DNA from: Eggerthella timonensis
GTDB taxonomy: Bacteria > Actinomycetota > Coriobacteriia > Coriobacteriales > Eggerthellaceae
Direction of reading: 5' to 3'
DNA length: 64,000 nt
NCBI RefSeq assembly: GCF_900184265.1
Contig: NZ_FXXA01000002.1
Span: 1,970,539-2,034,538, forward strand
The notes beneath the pieces were generated by a model. It saw only the letters and a list, made by a program, of their open reading frames with translations, searched no databases and was not told where the DNA came from. The position numbers and the translations under genes were made by a program. Below are positions 8,195-16,566 of this stretch, piece by piece. Positions within the stretch are counted from its first letter, which is position 1, and every line of letters starts with the position of its first letter.

Positions 8195-9637
8195 ATGAAC
8201 GAGACGAAGAGTGCCTGCAAGGCCGCCTGCATGGATCGGCGCACGTTCGTCATGGGCGCGGCTGCGCTCGGGGCGGCGGCGCTTTCGGGCGGGGCGCTGG
8301 TCGGCTGCGCAAACGGAGCTAAGGAGTCGGCGGCGACGCCCGAACCAGCCGCCCCCGAAACGCCGGCGTCCGCACCCGATGCGCCGCGCGCCGCGCAGCT
8401 TCCCTACGATTCGGCGTTCCCGCCGCACGAGCCCCTCGGGCGCGGCGTGGGCGCCCTGCCGGGGCGCGTCGCCTGGGTGCGCGACGCGGCGGCCGTGACC
8501 TGGGACGGGTCGGGCTACTGGTGGCAGCGCGAGCACTTCGACGAGGACGCGGTGCGGCGCATGGTGGACGACGGGATCGCCGCCACGGCGGGTGCGGACG
8601 ACGCGGCGTCCGGGTGGCGGGCGCTGTTCGAGGCGCACAACGCCCGGGTCGGGCGCAACGGCGGCTACCGGGCGGGTCAGAAGATCGCCGTCAAGGCAAA
8701 CATGAACGGCGCGGGCACGAACGGCTCGGACGTCGACAGCGCCATGAGCTATACGACGCCCGTGCTGCTGAGGGCGCTGCTGCTCTCGCTCGTGGAGGAT
8801 GCGGGCGCGGCGGCGTCCGACATCACAGTGTACGACGTGTGCCGCATCGTCCCCGAGCACGTGCGCGCGCTGTGCTCGGAGGGCGCGCTCGCCGGCGTGC
8901 GCTTCCGCTACAACGACGAGGGCGGGCCGAACGACGCCGTCGGCGACGAGGGCGCGCCGATCAGGTGGTCCGCTGACGTGGCCGGCGACGCCAACGTCGC
9001 GCCCGCGTGCGTTTCGGAAGCCGACTACCTCATCAGCCTCGCCAGCCTCAAGGGCCATTCCTACGGGCTCACGCTCAGCGCGAAGAACCACTTCGGCTCG
9101 CTCGTCAATTCCAGCCGCCTGCGCCCGCCCGAGGCCGCGGGCATCCATCGCTACGTGTCCGGCCAGGCCATGGGCATGTACACGGTGCTCGTCGACCTGC
9201 TGGCGAACGCGAGCCTCGGCGGCAAGACGGTGCTGTGGATGCTCGACGGCCTCGTGCCCGCCACGTCCGAGGGCGCATCGGTCACGGCCGAAGCCGCCCG
9301 ATGGGAGGGCGAGCCCTTCGACGGCGGCTTCGCTGCCAGCCTGCTGCTGTCCCAGGATCCGGTGGCGCTCGACTCGGTGGGCGCCGACTTCCTCATCAAC
9401 CAGCCGGCGGTCACGTCGCGCAACGCCGCGCTCGACGGCAACCTGGGCGTGGAGAACTACCTGCACGAGGCCGCCCTCGTCGCCGCGCCGCCGTCGGGCG
9501 CGGCTTACCGCGACGGCGTGGACGGCCCGGTGGGAAACCTCGGCGTGCACGAGCATTGGAACAACGCGGTCGAGCGTCTCTACAGCCGCGACCGTGGCGA
9601 AGCGGAGGGCATCGAGCTCGTCCGCATACTGCGATGA
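8195..9637 (+). CDS. DUF362 domain Tat lipoprotein
   Basis: A 480-residue protein with a twin-arginine motif (DRRTFV), a hydrophobic run and a lipobox-like LVGC, then a Pro/Ala/Glu-rich linker, so it is probably tethered outside the membrane. The body matches DUF362: it has the KANMNGAGTNGSD segment, a DIT-VYD block and LASLKGHSYGLTLSAKNHFGS. No ferredoxin cysteine motif is present, although some DUF362 proteins have one. The start is ATG 8195 after GAAAGGGG. It is preceded by MerR-type promoter copy A and followed by a flavodoxin-like lipoprotein with its own copy, so both likely belong to one redox-responsive regulon. The biochemical activity of DUF362 is unknown. Confidence 0.85.
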   Translation: MNETKSACKAACMDRRTFVMGAAALGAAALSGGALVGCANGAKESAATPEPAAPETPASAPDAPRAAQLPYDSAFPPHEPLGRGVGALPGRVAWVRDAAAVTWDGSGYWWQREHFDEDAVRRMVDDGIAATAGADDAASGWRALFEAHNARVGRNGGYRAGQKIAVKANMNGAGTNGSDVDSAMSYTTPVLLRALLLSLVEDAGAAASDITVYDVCRIVPEHVRALCSEGALAGVRFRYNDEGGPNDAVGDEGAPIRWSADVAGDANVAPACVSEADYLISLASLKGHSYGLTLSAKNHFGSLVNSSRLRPPEAAGIHRYVSGQAMGMYTVLVDLLANASLGGKTVLWMLDGLVPATSEGASVTAEAARWEGEPFDGGFAASLLLSQDPVALDSVGADFLINQPAVTSRNAALDGNLGVENYLHEAALVAAPPSGAAYRDGVDGPVGNLGVHEHWNNAVERLYSRDRGEAEGIELVRILR

Positions 9638-9660
9638 GCCTGCGCACATGCAATCTCCAT

Positions 9661-9691
9661 TTGACCTGGAGCCAGCTCCAAGGCGTAGAGT
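9661..9691 (+). promoter_or_regulatory. MerR-type promoter, copy B (flavodoxin lipoprotein)
   Basis: TTGACC (9661-9666), 19-bp spacer, TAGAGT (9686-9691). The spacer carries the perfect dyad TGGAGC-CA-GCTCCA. Confidence 0.7.
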
Positions 9692-9731
9692 TCAAGGCGA
9701 ATCAGACGATCGCAAGCGATGGGAGACACGT

Positions 9732-10400
9732 ATGAAGAAGCGAGACATGGATCGGCGGACCTTCGTGATGGGGTCGTTCGGTTTCGGCATGGCAGTGCTC
9801 GGCGGCGGGATGCTGGCCGGGTGCGCGGCGGGCGACGAGTCCGCGGCACCCGAAGCGCCCGAACCCGTAGCGGCACCTGAAACGCCCGAGCCTGCGGCGG
9901 CCCCCGAGCCGAAAGCCGGCGGCGGACGCGCCCTCGTGGCGGTGTTCTCGTACTCGGGCACCACGCTCACGGTGGCCGAGCGCATCGCCGAGGCGACGGG
10001 GGCCGATCTCTTCCGCATCGAGACGACCGACGCGTGGCCCGACGACTACGACGCCATGACGGCGCAGGTGCAGCGCGAGCAGGACGAGGGTTATCTGCCG
10101 CCGTTGGCCGCCGCCGTAGAGGACTGGGATGCTTACGATACCGTATACCTGGGCCATCCCATCTGGTGGGGGCAGCTGCCGCACGTCGTGCGGTCGTTCC
10201 TCGCGCAGCACGACCTGGCGGGCAAGACGGCGGCCCCGTTCTCCACGAGCAGCTCGAGCGGCAACGCAGCCGCCCTCGACGCCCTGCGCGAGCTGTGCCC
10301 CGAAGCCGATGTGCGCGAAGCCCTGCATCTCACGCGCGGCAGCCTTCCCGGCGCGCTTGACGAGGTGGAGCCGTGGATCGGGGGGCTGGCGCGCGCCTAG
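9732..10400 (+). CDS. flavodoxin-like Tat lipoprotein
   Basis: A 222-residue protein with a twin-arginine signal (DRRTFVMG), a lipobox-like LAGC and a repetitive Ala/Pro/Glu linker. A flavodoxin fold follows: the FMN phosphate loop VFSYSGTTLTVAERIA, then HPIWWGQLPHVVRSF and the STSSSSG loop. It is probably an extracytoplasmic FMN electron carrier or quinone/electrophile reductase. The start is ATG 9732, with GGGAGAC upstream. It has its own MerR-type promoter (copy B) despite lying 94 bp after the DUF362 gene. Its stop overlaps the stop of the convergent metalloprotease gene by 4 bases. Export of a flavodoxin is unusual, but the signal is clear. Confidence 0.85.
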   Translation: MKKRDMDRRTFVMGSFGFGMAVLGGGMLAGCAAGDESAAPEAPEPVAAPETPEPAAAPEPKAGGGRALVAVFSYSGTTLTVAERIAEATGADLFRIETTDAWPDDYDAMTAQVQREQDEGYLPPLAAAVEDWDAYDTVYLGHPIWWGQLPHVVRSFLAQHDLAGKTAAPFSTSSSSGNAAALDALRELCPEADVREALHLTRGSLPGALDEVEPWIGGLARA

Positions 10401-12418
10401 CGTTCCGCAGGCTTTCCGGCGCGTGTGATACGGCGTCGGGAGGCGACGGCGAATGCGGCGGCAGCGAAACAGGCGAGGGCGGCGGTGTCGGCGACCGCAG
10501 AGGCCGCCGCATCGCCGGTAGGGGCGAGCTTGCCGGGTGCTGGGAGCGCTGCGGTCTCGGTGGGCGCGCCCTCGCTCGTGGGAGGGGCGGTCGGCTCCCC
10601 GGGCGTGTCTTCGCTCTGATCGCGAGCCGTCACCGTGAACGTGCGGCTGGCGAACGACAGGGTGGAGCCTGCCGTGCAGCGGTACGCCCCTACCACTTCA
10701 TGCAGGTCGGTCTTCGCCGATAGCGGCCCTTCGTAGGGCACGAATCTGAGAGGGTCGACGTAGCTATCGTCGGTCGCCTCGAAGCAGAACAGCTGCCCGC
10801 CGGGCGCGTCGTGTGCGAAGGACAGCACGATGGGATCGCCTTCGCTCAGCTCCCCGCCGTCGGGGTCCGCCTGCACGCGAACGGCCACCGGCAACGGCGC
10901 GTCGCCGCTTGCATAGGCGATGCGCGGATCGGCTTGGGCGTCGACCGCGAATGAGCCGCCTTCAACGTCGACGGCCGTGAACGAGCCGCCGCCCGGTATG
11001 GCCGCTGCAGGTTCGGCGATGTAGAGGAGCGGCACGTCGGAGCCGAACACGGTGGATCGTGCGGCCGGGTCATTGGACAGGCTGCGCGGCCCCGTCTTCT
11101 CGCGCAGCAAGACGGCCATCCCGAAGTTCTCCACGAGTTCGTCGAAGGTGCGCACAACGCAGTCTTGCCCCTCGCCCAGGTACCCGATCTTTTCCAGCGC
11201 TGCGGTCAGCGCGTCGCGCGTGCAGGTCTCGTACGTTCCCTCGTCGTCGGTCGCGCTCTGCGCTTCCATCACGGCGCGGTAGATGCCCTCGCCTCCGCGC
11301 ATCGTGCCGTCGGCGCTCGCGAGCCCTTCGGTCTGCGAGGCCAGATAGAGTCCGAACAGGAACCACGCGCCGTACGACGAGGCGGATTCGGGACGGTCGA
11401 CGCCGGGCACGTAGTCTTCCTCGTAAACGAACGGCGGCAGGTAGCCCTGATTGCCCGTAATCATAGCGAGCGCCGTGGGGTCGTCCGTCTCGATGCCCAT
11501 GAGGCCGATGGCCGCCTGAGAGAACGCCTCGTTCAACCAGGAGTCGCTGTATCCTCCGGTACGGGCGTAGTTGATGAGGTGCTGAAACTCGTGGACGAGC
11601 GTCGAGAGGGCCAGGTCGGCGTCGAAGGCGTCGGATGCGGGGGAGCCTTCGTAGAGGCTGGCCGCGTTCACGTGCAGCGCATCCATGACGTTCCCTGTCG
11701 CGTAGTCGTCTGCGCCTGCTTCGAACAGATCACCGCCCTGGAAGAAGCCCATCACGTTCTCGTATCCCTCGAGGAAAGGGTAGAACACGAACGCGGCGCG
11801 CCCGTCGCCGTCGACGTCGGCTCCGCCTTCGTCGCGCCAGTCCCCGAACAGCTTCACCTCGCGATCGATGAACTCGTGCAGGTTCTCCGCCAGCAGGTCG
11901 AGGTCTTGCGGCAGGACGGCGTCCGGATGCTCGGTATCCATCCAGAACGTATAGTTCTCGCCGACGGCCACGCATTCGATGGCGAAGTCGGCCTTCCCGG
12001 CGCGGTAGTCGCTGTAGAACGCGCGCGTGTCGCCCACCTGCGGCTCCGAGGCGGCAAGGGTGCGCGATCGGGCAGAATTGCTTGCAAGCGCGTGTCCTTT
12101 CGACGGTGTTTGCAGATAGGGCGCGGCGCAGACGGGGGATGCGGCTGCTCCGTCGGCAAGTTCGGCGGCTGCGGCGCCATCCTCGGCAACCGATGCCGCC
12201 TCGTCGGTTGGAAGGAGGCAGGTCGGCGTGCGCGCTTCGAGCTCCTCGTCGCTTCCGATGGGCATCGGGTCGATCGCCGCAACCGTCGATCCGGCGAGAG
12301 CGTCGTCGTGGGCGGGCGCCTCGGCGGCGTGCGCGGCGGGGACGGTGCCGCATGCGAGCGCCGCCGCCAATCCGACGGCGGCGGCGCGCTGAGTGAACGA
12401 GAGGGCATGAGGGCGCAT
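10397..12418 (-). CDS. secreted zinc metalloprotease with cell-wall sorting signal
   Basis: A 673-residue protein with a Sec signal peptide (FTQRAAAVGLAAALACG, cleavage near AHAAEA). It contains the zinc motif HEFQH in STLVHEFQHLINYA followed by WLNEAFSQAA, resembling the hyicolysin-type (M30) metallopeptidases. The C-terminus has LAPTGD, a hydrophobic helix and a basic tail (SRRRITRAGK), a variant LPXTG-type sortase signal. It is therefore expected to be covalently attached to the wall and to degrade extracellular proteins or peptides. No sortase gene is in the window. The zinc site is visible; the peptidase family assignment is inferred from the HEFQH context. It overlaps the convergent flavodoxin gene at the 3' end. 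Confidence 0.8.
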   Translation of the reverse strand: MRPHALSFTQRAAAVGLAAALACGTVPAAHAAEAPAHDDALAGSTVAAIDPMPIGSDEELEARTPTCLLPTDEAASVAEDGAAAAELADGAAASPVCAAPYLQTPSKGHALASNSARSRTLAASEPQVGDTRAFYSDYRAGKADFAIECVAVGENYTFWMDTEHPDAVLPQDLDLLAENLHEFIDREVKLFGDWRDEGGADVDGDGRAAFVFYPFLEGYENVMGFFQGGDLFEAGADDYATGNVMDALHVNAASLYEGSPASDAFDADLALSTLVHEFQHLINYARTGGYSDSWLNEAFSQAAIGLMGIETDDPTALAMITGNQGYLPPFVYEEDYVPGVDRPESASSYGAWFLFGLYLASQTEGLASADGTMRGGEGIYRAVMEAQSATDDEGTYETCTRDALTAALEKIGYLGEGQDCVVRTFDELVENFGMAVLLREKTGPRSLSNDPAARSTVFGSDVPLLYIAEPAAAIPGGGSFTAVDVEGGSFAVDAQADPRIAYASGDAPLPVAVRVQADPDGGELSEGDPIVLSFAHDAPGGQLFCFEATDDSYVDPLRFVPYEGPLSAKTDLHEVVGAYRCTAGSTLSFASRTFTVTARDQSEDTPGEPTAPPTSEGAPTETAALPAPGKLAPTGDAAASAVADTAALACFAAAAFAVASRRRITRAGKPAER

Positions 12419-12479
12419 GGGTCTCTTTCGGAGGATGAGGGCCTTGTCGAACCCAGTATAGCGCGTCTCCTTTCCGGCG

Positions 12480-13331
12480 CTACATCACGCGCTGGCCGAA
12501 GTCGGCCATGGACTCGACGAACTCAGGGTCGTAATGGCTGAAGAAGAGGCTTTCCCCCGTATCGAGCGCGCGCAGGGCGTCCATGTCCTCGCCGTCCAGC
12601 TTGAAGTCGAATACCTCGAGGTTCTCCTGCATGCGCTCCTTGCGCGACGACTTGGGAATGGCTGCCACGCCGCTTTGCACGAGGAAGCGCAGCGCCGTCT
12701 GCGCAACCGTCTTGCCGTGCTTCGCGCCCACGGCCGCGAGCACCGGGTTTGAGAAGAAGCCGTTGCGCCCCTCGGCGAAGGGTCCCCAGGATTCGTGTGC
12801 CACGCCGTAGCGGTCCATAACCTCGCGTGCGGTGCGCTGTTGCTGGAACACGTGCGTCTCCACCTGGTTCACCATGGGCTTGATCTCGCTGAATCGACAG
12901 AGGTCGACCAGACGGTCCGGGTAGAAGTTCGACACGCCGATGGCGCGCGCCTTGCCGGAGCGGTAGGCGGCCTCCAGGGCCCTCCATGTTCCGTAGTAAT
13001 CGCCGAAGGGCTGGTGGATCAACAGCAGGTCGACGTAGTCGCACCCCAACTTGCGCAGGGAGCCGTCGATGGAGGCCGCCGCGTTCTCCTCGCCGGCGTG
13101 GTAGATCCACACCTTGGTGGTGAGGAACAGCTCGTCGCGCGCCACGCCGCTTTTCGCGACGGCGCGCCCGACGCCTTCCTCGTTGTAATACGTCTGGGCG
13201 GTGTCGATGTGACGGTAGCCGACCTCCAGGGCGTCGCTCACGCAGCGTTCTGCATCGTTTGCGTCCACCTGGTACACGCCATAGCCCAAAAAGGGCATTT
13301 GCACACCATTGCTCAAAGTGAGGTATTCCAT
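12480..13331 (-). CDS. aldo/keto reductase (2,5-diketo-gluconate reductase-like)
   Basis: A 283-residue NADPH-dependent aldo/keto reductase of the short, single-domain type. The catalytic tetrad is visible: Asp in [11 protein letters not shown], the following Tyr, Lys in TTKVW and His in LLLIHQP. The C-terminal cofactor region [13 protein letters not shown] is intact. I placed the start at ATG 13331 because AGGAAGCGAC precedes it; the open frame extends much further upstream into the divergent regulator and is not coding there. It is divergent from a LysR gene across a 115-bp AT-rich gap with palindromic sequence, so that regulator probably controls it. The physiological carbonyl substrate is unknown. 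Confidence 0.9.
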   Translation of the reverse strand: MEYLTLSNGVQMPFLGYGVYQVDANDAERCVSDALEVGYRHIDTAQTYYNEEGVGRAVAKSGVARDELFLTTKVWIYHAGEENAAASIDGSLRKLGCDYVDLLLIHQPFGDYYGTWRALEAAYRSGKARAIGVSNFYPDRLVDLCRFSEIKPMVNQVETHVFQQQRTAREVMDRYGVAHESWGPFAEGRNGFFSNPVLAAVGAKHGKTVAQTALRFLVQSGVAAIPKSSRKERMQENLEVFDFKLDGEDMDALRALDTGESLFFSHYDPEFVESMADFGQRVM

Positions 13332-13446
13332 GTCGCTTCCTTTCGTCGTGATATATCCTCTATGCATAGTATGCAGAGCGAAATGAAAGAAGTACAATGC
13401 AAATAGCAGATATTGAATGCATGAAACGCATACTGGAGGTTGAGCG
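13332..13446. promoter_or_regulatory. divergent AKR/lysR control region
   Basis: This AT-rich gap contains the palindrome TATGCATA and repeated ATGC/GCAT half-sites (CTATGCATAGTATGCAG; ATGCATGAAACGCAT), typical of LysR-type T-N11-A operators. The ribosome site of the LysR gene (TGGAGG) lies at its right end. Confidence 0.5.
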
Positions 13447-14301
13447 ATGGAATTGGAGCAGCTGAGGCAGCTCGATGCGGTGGCATCGTGCGGGACGTTT
13501 TCGGCTGCTGCGGAACGCACGAACATCTCGCAGCCGGCGCTGAGCCGCTCGATGCGCCGCCTCGAGGCGGAGCTGGGCGCGAGCCTGTTCGAGCGCACCA
13601 GGAACAGCGCGGAGCTCAACGAGGCCGGCCGGCTGGCGCTCGAGCATGCCCAGGGCATCCTGCGCGACGTCGCCCGCATGCAGGAGGACCTCGACGGCCT
13701 GCATGCTCGCCGCAGCATGCTGCGCGTCGGCACGTGCGCGCCCGCGCCGCTGTGGCGGCTCATGCCCGCCATCGCCGAGCGCCGCCCCGAGCTTGTGGCC
13801 AACCCCGAGACGATGCCTGTGGCCGAGCTCGAACGCAGGCTGCTGGACGGCAGCCTCGATTTCGCCATACTGCCGCATCGCCCGGAGGGGGAGGGCGTGC
13901 GGGTGGCACCCATCATGCGCGAGGACCTGTGTGCGTTCCTGCCGCGCTCGCATCCGCTGGCGGGCCGCTCCTCCCTCTCGCTTGCGGAGCTGGACGGCGA
14001 GACGTTCCTGCTGTACGCCGGGGTCGGGTTCTGGCGCGGCATCTGCGAGCGCCTCATGCCGCGCGCCCACTATGTCACGCAGGGTGACTACCTGGTGTTC
14101 AGCCAGCTGGCGCGCACCTCGCCGCTGCCGAGCTTCGTCACCAACGAGTCCGAGCTGAAGCGTGCCGGCCTCGACCGCGTGTCCGTTCCGCTCGAAGACG
14201 CCGACGTGCACGTGACGTTTTACCTGGCCATGCGCGATCGGTCGGACCATTCGCTGGGCGAGCTCATGGATTGGCTGGAGCGCCGGCTGGCCTTGAGCTG
14301 A
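13447..14301 (+). CDS. LysR-family transcriptional regulator
   Basis: A 284-residue regulator beginning [23 protein letters not shown], with the helix-turn-helix region around [22 protein letters not shown] and a substrate-binding domain of normal length ([13 protein letters not shown] and [10 protein letters not shown] in the effector half). It is divergently transcribed from the aldo/keto reductase, the usual arrangement for a LysR protein and its target. The start at ATG 13447 has TGGAGGTTGAGCG upstream. Downstream lies a 323-bp gap with two MerR-type promoters, so the following flavodoxin is controlled separately. Confidence 0.9.
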   Translation: MELEQLRQLDAVASCGTFSAAAERTNISQPALSRSMRRLEAELGASLFERTRNSAELNEAGRLALEHAQGILRDVARMQEDLDGLHARRSMLRVGTCAPAPLWRLMPAIAERRPELVANPETMPVAELERRLLDGSLDFAILPHRPEGEGVRVAPIMREDLCAFLPRSHPLAGRSSLSLAELDGETFLLYAGVGFWRGICERLMPRAHYVTQGDYLVFSQLARTSPLPSFVTNESELKRAGLDRVSVPLEDADVHVTFYLAMRDRSDHSLGELMDWLERRLALS

Positions 14302-14319
14302 TGCCGACGGATTCCTCTC

Positions 14320-14350
14320 TTGACTTCAAGTTCGCTTCAGGTACTACGAG
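14320..14350 (+). promoter_or_regulatory. MerR-type promoter, copy C (orphan)
   Basis: TTGACT (14320-14325), 19-bp spacer, TACGAG (14345-14350). The sequence through TACTACGA closely matches copy D 237 bp downstream. No convincing gene follows before copy D. This site and copy D, with about 200 bp of apparently non-coding DNA between them, fill the 14302-14624 gap. Confidence 0.55.
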
Positions 14351-14556
14351 AGCCTTGGGTTTGAGCGCGGGCGGGGCTTGCGTGTGGATTCATGCAGGCC
14401 CCGCCTTGCCCGAAGCGCTACGACGCCTCCGGTGCGAGGCCGTCGAGGTAGGTCGATTTCGCGAAAAATCAAGCGCGAATTTTCGAGCAGCCGCGCCGTT
14501 CCGGATGAGGGAGCGCGTGCCGGTGGGGCCTTTCTGCGCTTCCGTGAAATACCCCG

Positions 14557-14587
14557 TTGACTTCGAGTTCGCTCCAGGTACTACGAT
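14557..14587 (+). promoter_or_regulatory. MerR-type promoter, copy D (flavodoxin)
   Basis: TTGACT (14557-14562), 19-bp spacer containing CGAGTTCGCTCCAG, TACGAT (14582-14587). It lies 37 bp before the flavodoxin ATG. Confidence 0.7.
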
Positions 14588-14624
14588 GGGATCGCAACCG
14601 ATTCGAGCAAAAGGAGACCCTCTC

Positions 14625-15116
14625 ATGACGAACGACAAGAAAATCCTCGTGGCGTACTTTTCCGCAAGCGGCGAGACGGAGCGGCTCGCGCGGACGATCG
14701 CGCAGACGACGGGCGGCGACCTGCACGAAATCGAGCCCGCCGTGCGCTACACGGCGGCCGACCTCGATTGGAACGACAAGCGCAGCCGCAGCAGCGTCGA
14801 GATGAACGATCCCTCCTCGCGCCCAGCCGTCGCAGGCCGCGTAGGCAACATGGACGCCTATGACGTCGTGTTCGTCGGCTTCCCCATCTGGTGGTACGTG
14901 GCGCCGACGATCGTCAGCACGTTTCTGGAAGCCTACGACTTCTCGGGCAAGACGGTCGTGCCCTTCGCCACGTCAGGCGGAAGCGGCTTGGGCGGCACCG
15001 AGTCCATCCTACGCGCCTGCTGCTCGCCGGCGACGACGTGGAAGCCCGGCAAGCGCCTCTCGAGCCATGCAAGCGAAGCCGAGGTGGCCCGCTGGGTGGA
15101 GGGCCTCGGGCTGTAG
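14625..15116 (+). CDS. flavodoxin
   Basis: A 163-residue cytoplasmic flavodoxin. It has the FMN phosphate-binding loop AYFSASGETERLARTIA near the N-terminus, GFPIWWYVAPTIVSTFLE in the middle and the ATSGGSGLGG loop. Its length and motifs match flavodoxins that act as low-potential carriers or nitroreductase-like reductases. The start ATG 14625 follows AAGGAG (14611-14616). It is transcribed from MerR-type promoter D. A related exported flavodoxin (9732-10400) has the same promoter class, suggesting parallel cytoplasmic and extracytoplasmic arms of one response. Confidence 0.92.
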   Translation: MTNDKKILVAYFSASGETERLARTIAQTTGGDLHEIEPAVRYTAADLDWNDKRSRSSVEMNDPSSRPAVAGRVGNMDAYDVVFVGFPIWWYVAPTIVSTFLEAYDFSGKTVVPFATSGGSGLGGTESILRACCSPATTWKPGKRLSSHASEAEVARWVEGLGL

Positions 15117-15153
15117 CGTCCGGTCGCGCGCAGGTTGCGGTAGCCCCGTGAGG

Positions 15154-16566
15154 CTAGCCCAGCTCCTCGAGGAACGCGTCCCAGCCTGCGGTGCCGGTTT
15201 CGTCGCGTTTGAAGACGCCGGTTGACTCGAGGACGGCGGCGAACACCCGGGCGACCTCCTCGCGCACGACGGGGCCGGGCGCGCCGCCCTCGGCGCCGGC
15301 GTGCGGGCCGTCCGCGCCATCCGCAGCGAGCTCCGCGCCTCGCCGGGCCAGCACGTCGGCCGCCCAGGGGGCGTGGGGCGCGGTGTCCGCGCAGGTCAAC
15401 AGGCGCGCCTCCAGCTCGCGCGGGGAGCGTCCTTCGCGCGCAGCCGCGATCAGCTCGCGCTGCACGATCGGCAGCTCGCGGGCGAGGCGGGGCGGCAGCA
15501 CGGCAAGCCCCATGATCTCGATGAGGCCGATGTTCTCCTTCTTGATGTGGTGCAGCTCCTCGCCGGGATGGAAGACGCCCCATGGGCGCGCGCCGTCGGT
15601 TCGGTTGTTGCGCAGCACGAGGTCCATGACGTAGGCGGGGCCGACGCGCCGCACGATGGGGTTGAGCGTGTTGTGGCGCACGGTCGCGCCGTCGGCGCTG
15701 CGGCTGCATGCGCGCACGCCGGCCGGCTCGAACGAGAAGTCCCGCCACGCGTCCAGCACGCGCGCCGCCGCCCGCACGAGGGCGGCGCGGTCGCGCGAGG
15801 CGAGGCGCAGCACCGACGCGGGCCACGTCACGACGCCGACGCGCACCTCCGGCAGCCCCGGCAGCTCGACGGCGCGCTCGACGGGCGCGTTCATGAGGGG
15901 GAACGTATGGCGCCCGCCCTGGAAGTGGTCGTGGGAGAGGATGGAGCCGCCCACGATGGGCAGGTCGGCGTTCGAGCCGACGAAGTAGAACGGGAACAGG
16001 TCGATGAAGTCGAGCAGCCGCTCGAAGCCTGCCTCGTCGATCTTCATGGGCCGATGCTCCGCGGACAGCGCTATGCAGTGCTCGTCGAAGTACGCGTACG
16101 GCGAGAACTGCAGCCCCCAGCGCTCGCCGCCCAGCTCGATGGCGGCGATGCGCAGGCCCGGCTTGGCGGGGTGCTCGGGCGTGCCGGGGAACCCCTCGTT
16201 CTCCCAGCAGAGGTCGCACTGCGGTACGCCGACGCCGCCGCCGGCCGCCGGGCGGGACGCCGTCCCTGCGCCACCCGCCGCCGGGCGGGATGCCGCGCCC
16301 GCGCCCCCTGCGCCACCCGCCGCGCTCGCCGCCGCCGCGATGGCGCGCGGGTCCTTTTCGGGTTTTGCGAGGTTGATCGTGCATTCGAGCGGCCCGTACG
16401 CGCTTTCGCTCGTCCAGCGGATGGATCGCGCGCCGGCCGCGCTCGCGAGGTAGCCGGACGAAACGCCCAGGTCGTGCAGGTATGCAACCGCCTGTTCGGC
16501 ATCGCGCCCGAGCAGGCGGCCGAAGGCGGCGCGCACTTCGCTCGGCGGCGGCAGCGGCGCGCTCAT
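15154..16566 (-). CDS. galT: galactose-1-phosphate uridylyltransferase, GalT2 type
   Basis: A 470-residue enzyme of the Gram-positive GalT family (class II), which exchanges UMP between UDP-glucose and galactose-1-phosphate in the Leloir pathway. Family blocks are visible: CDLCWENEGFPG, SPYAYFDEHCIALS, and GGSILSHDHFQGG with the catalytic-type HDHFQ. A Gly/Ala-rich insert with the repeat ASRPAAGG (encoded around 16240-16330) sits just before the CDLC motif and looks like recent slippage. The start ATG 16566 overlaps the galK stop (ATGA). It is last in the MFS-GH2-galK-galT unit. No galE or galM is in the window. Confidence 0.93.
   Translation of the reverse strand: MSAPLPPPSEVRAAFGRLLGRDAEQAVAYLHDLGVSSGYLASAAGARSIRWTSESAYGPLECTINLAKPEKDPRAIAAAASAAGGAGGAGAASRPAAGGAGTASRPAAGGGVGVPQCDLCWENEGFPGTPEHPAKPGLRIAAIELGGERWGLQFSPYAYFDEHCIALSAEHRPMKIDEAGFERLLDFIDLFPFYFVGSNADLPIVGGSILSHDHFQGGRHTFPLMNAPVERAVELPGLPEVRVGVVTWPASVLRLASRDRAALVRAAARVLDAWRDFSFEPAGVRACSRSADGATVRHNTLNPIVRRVGPAYVMDLVLRNNRTDGARPWGVFHPGEELHHIKKENIGLIEIMGLAVLPPRLARELPIVQRELIAAAREGRSPRELEARLLTCADTAPHAPWAADVLARRGAELAADGADGPHAGAEGGAPGPVVREEVARVFAAVLESTGVFKRDETGTAGWDAFLEELG

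Noticed and set aside
14378-14560. 60-codon frame between MerR promoter copies C and D
   Set aside because: No ribosome site and an Arg/Ser-rich sequence without any resemblance to proteins. Treated as non-coding.
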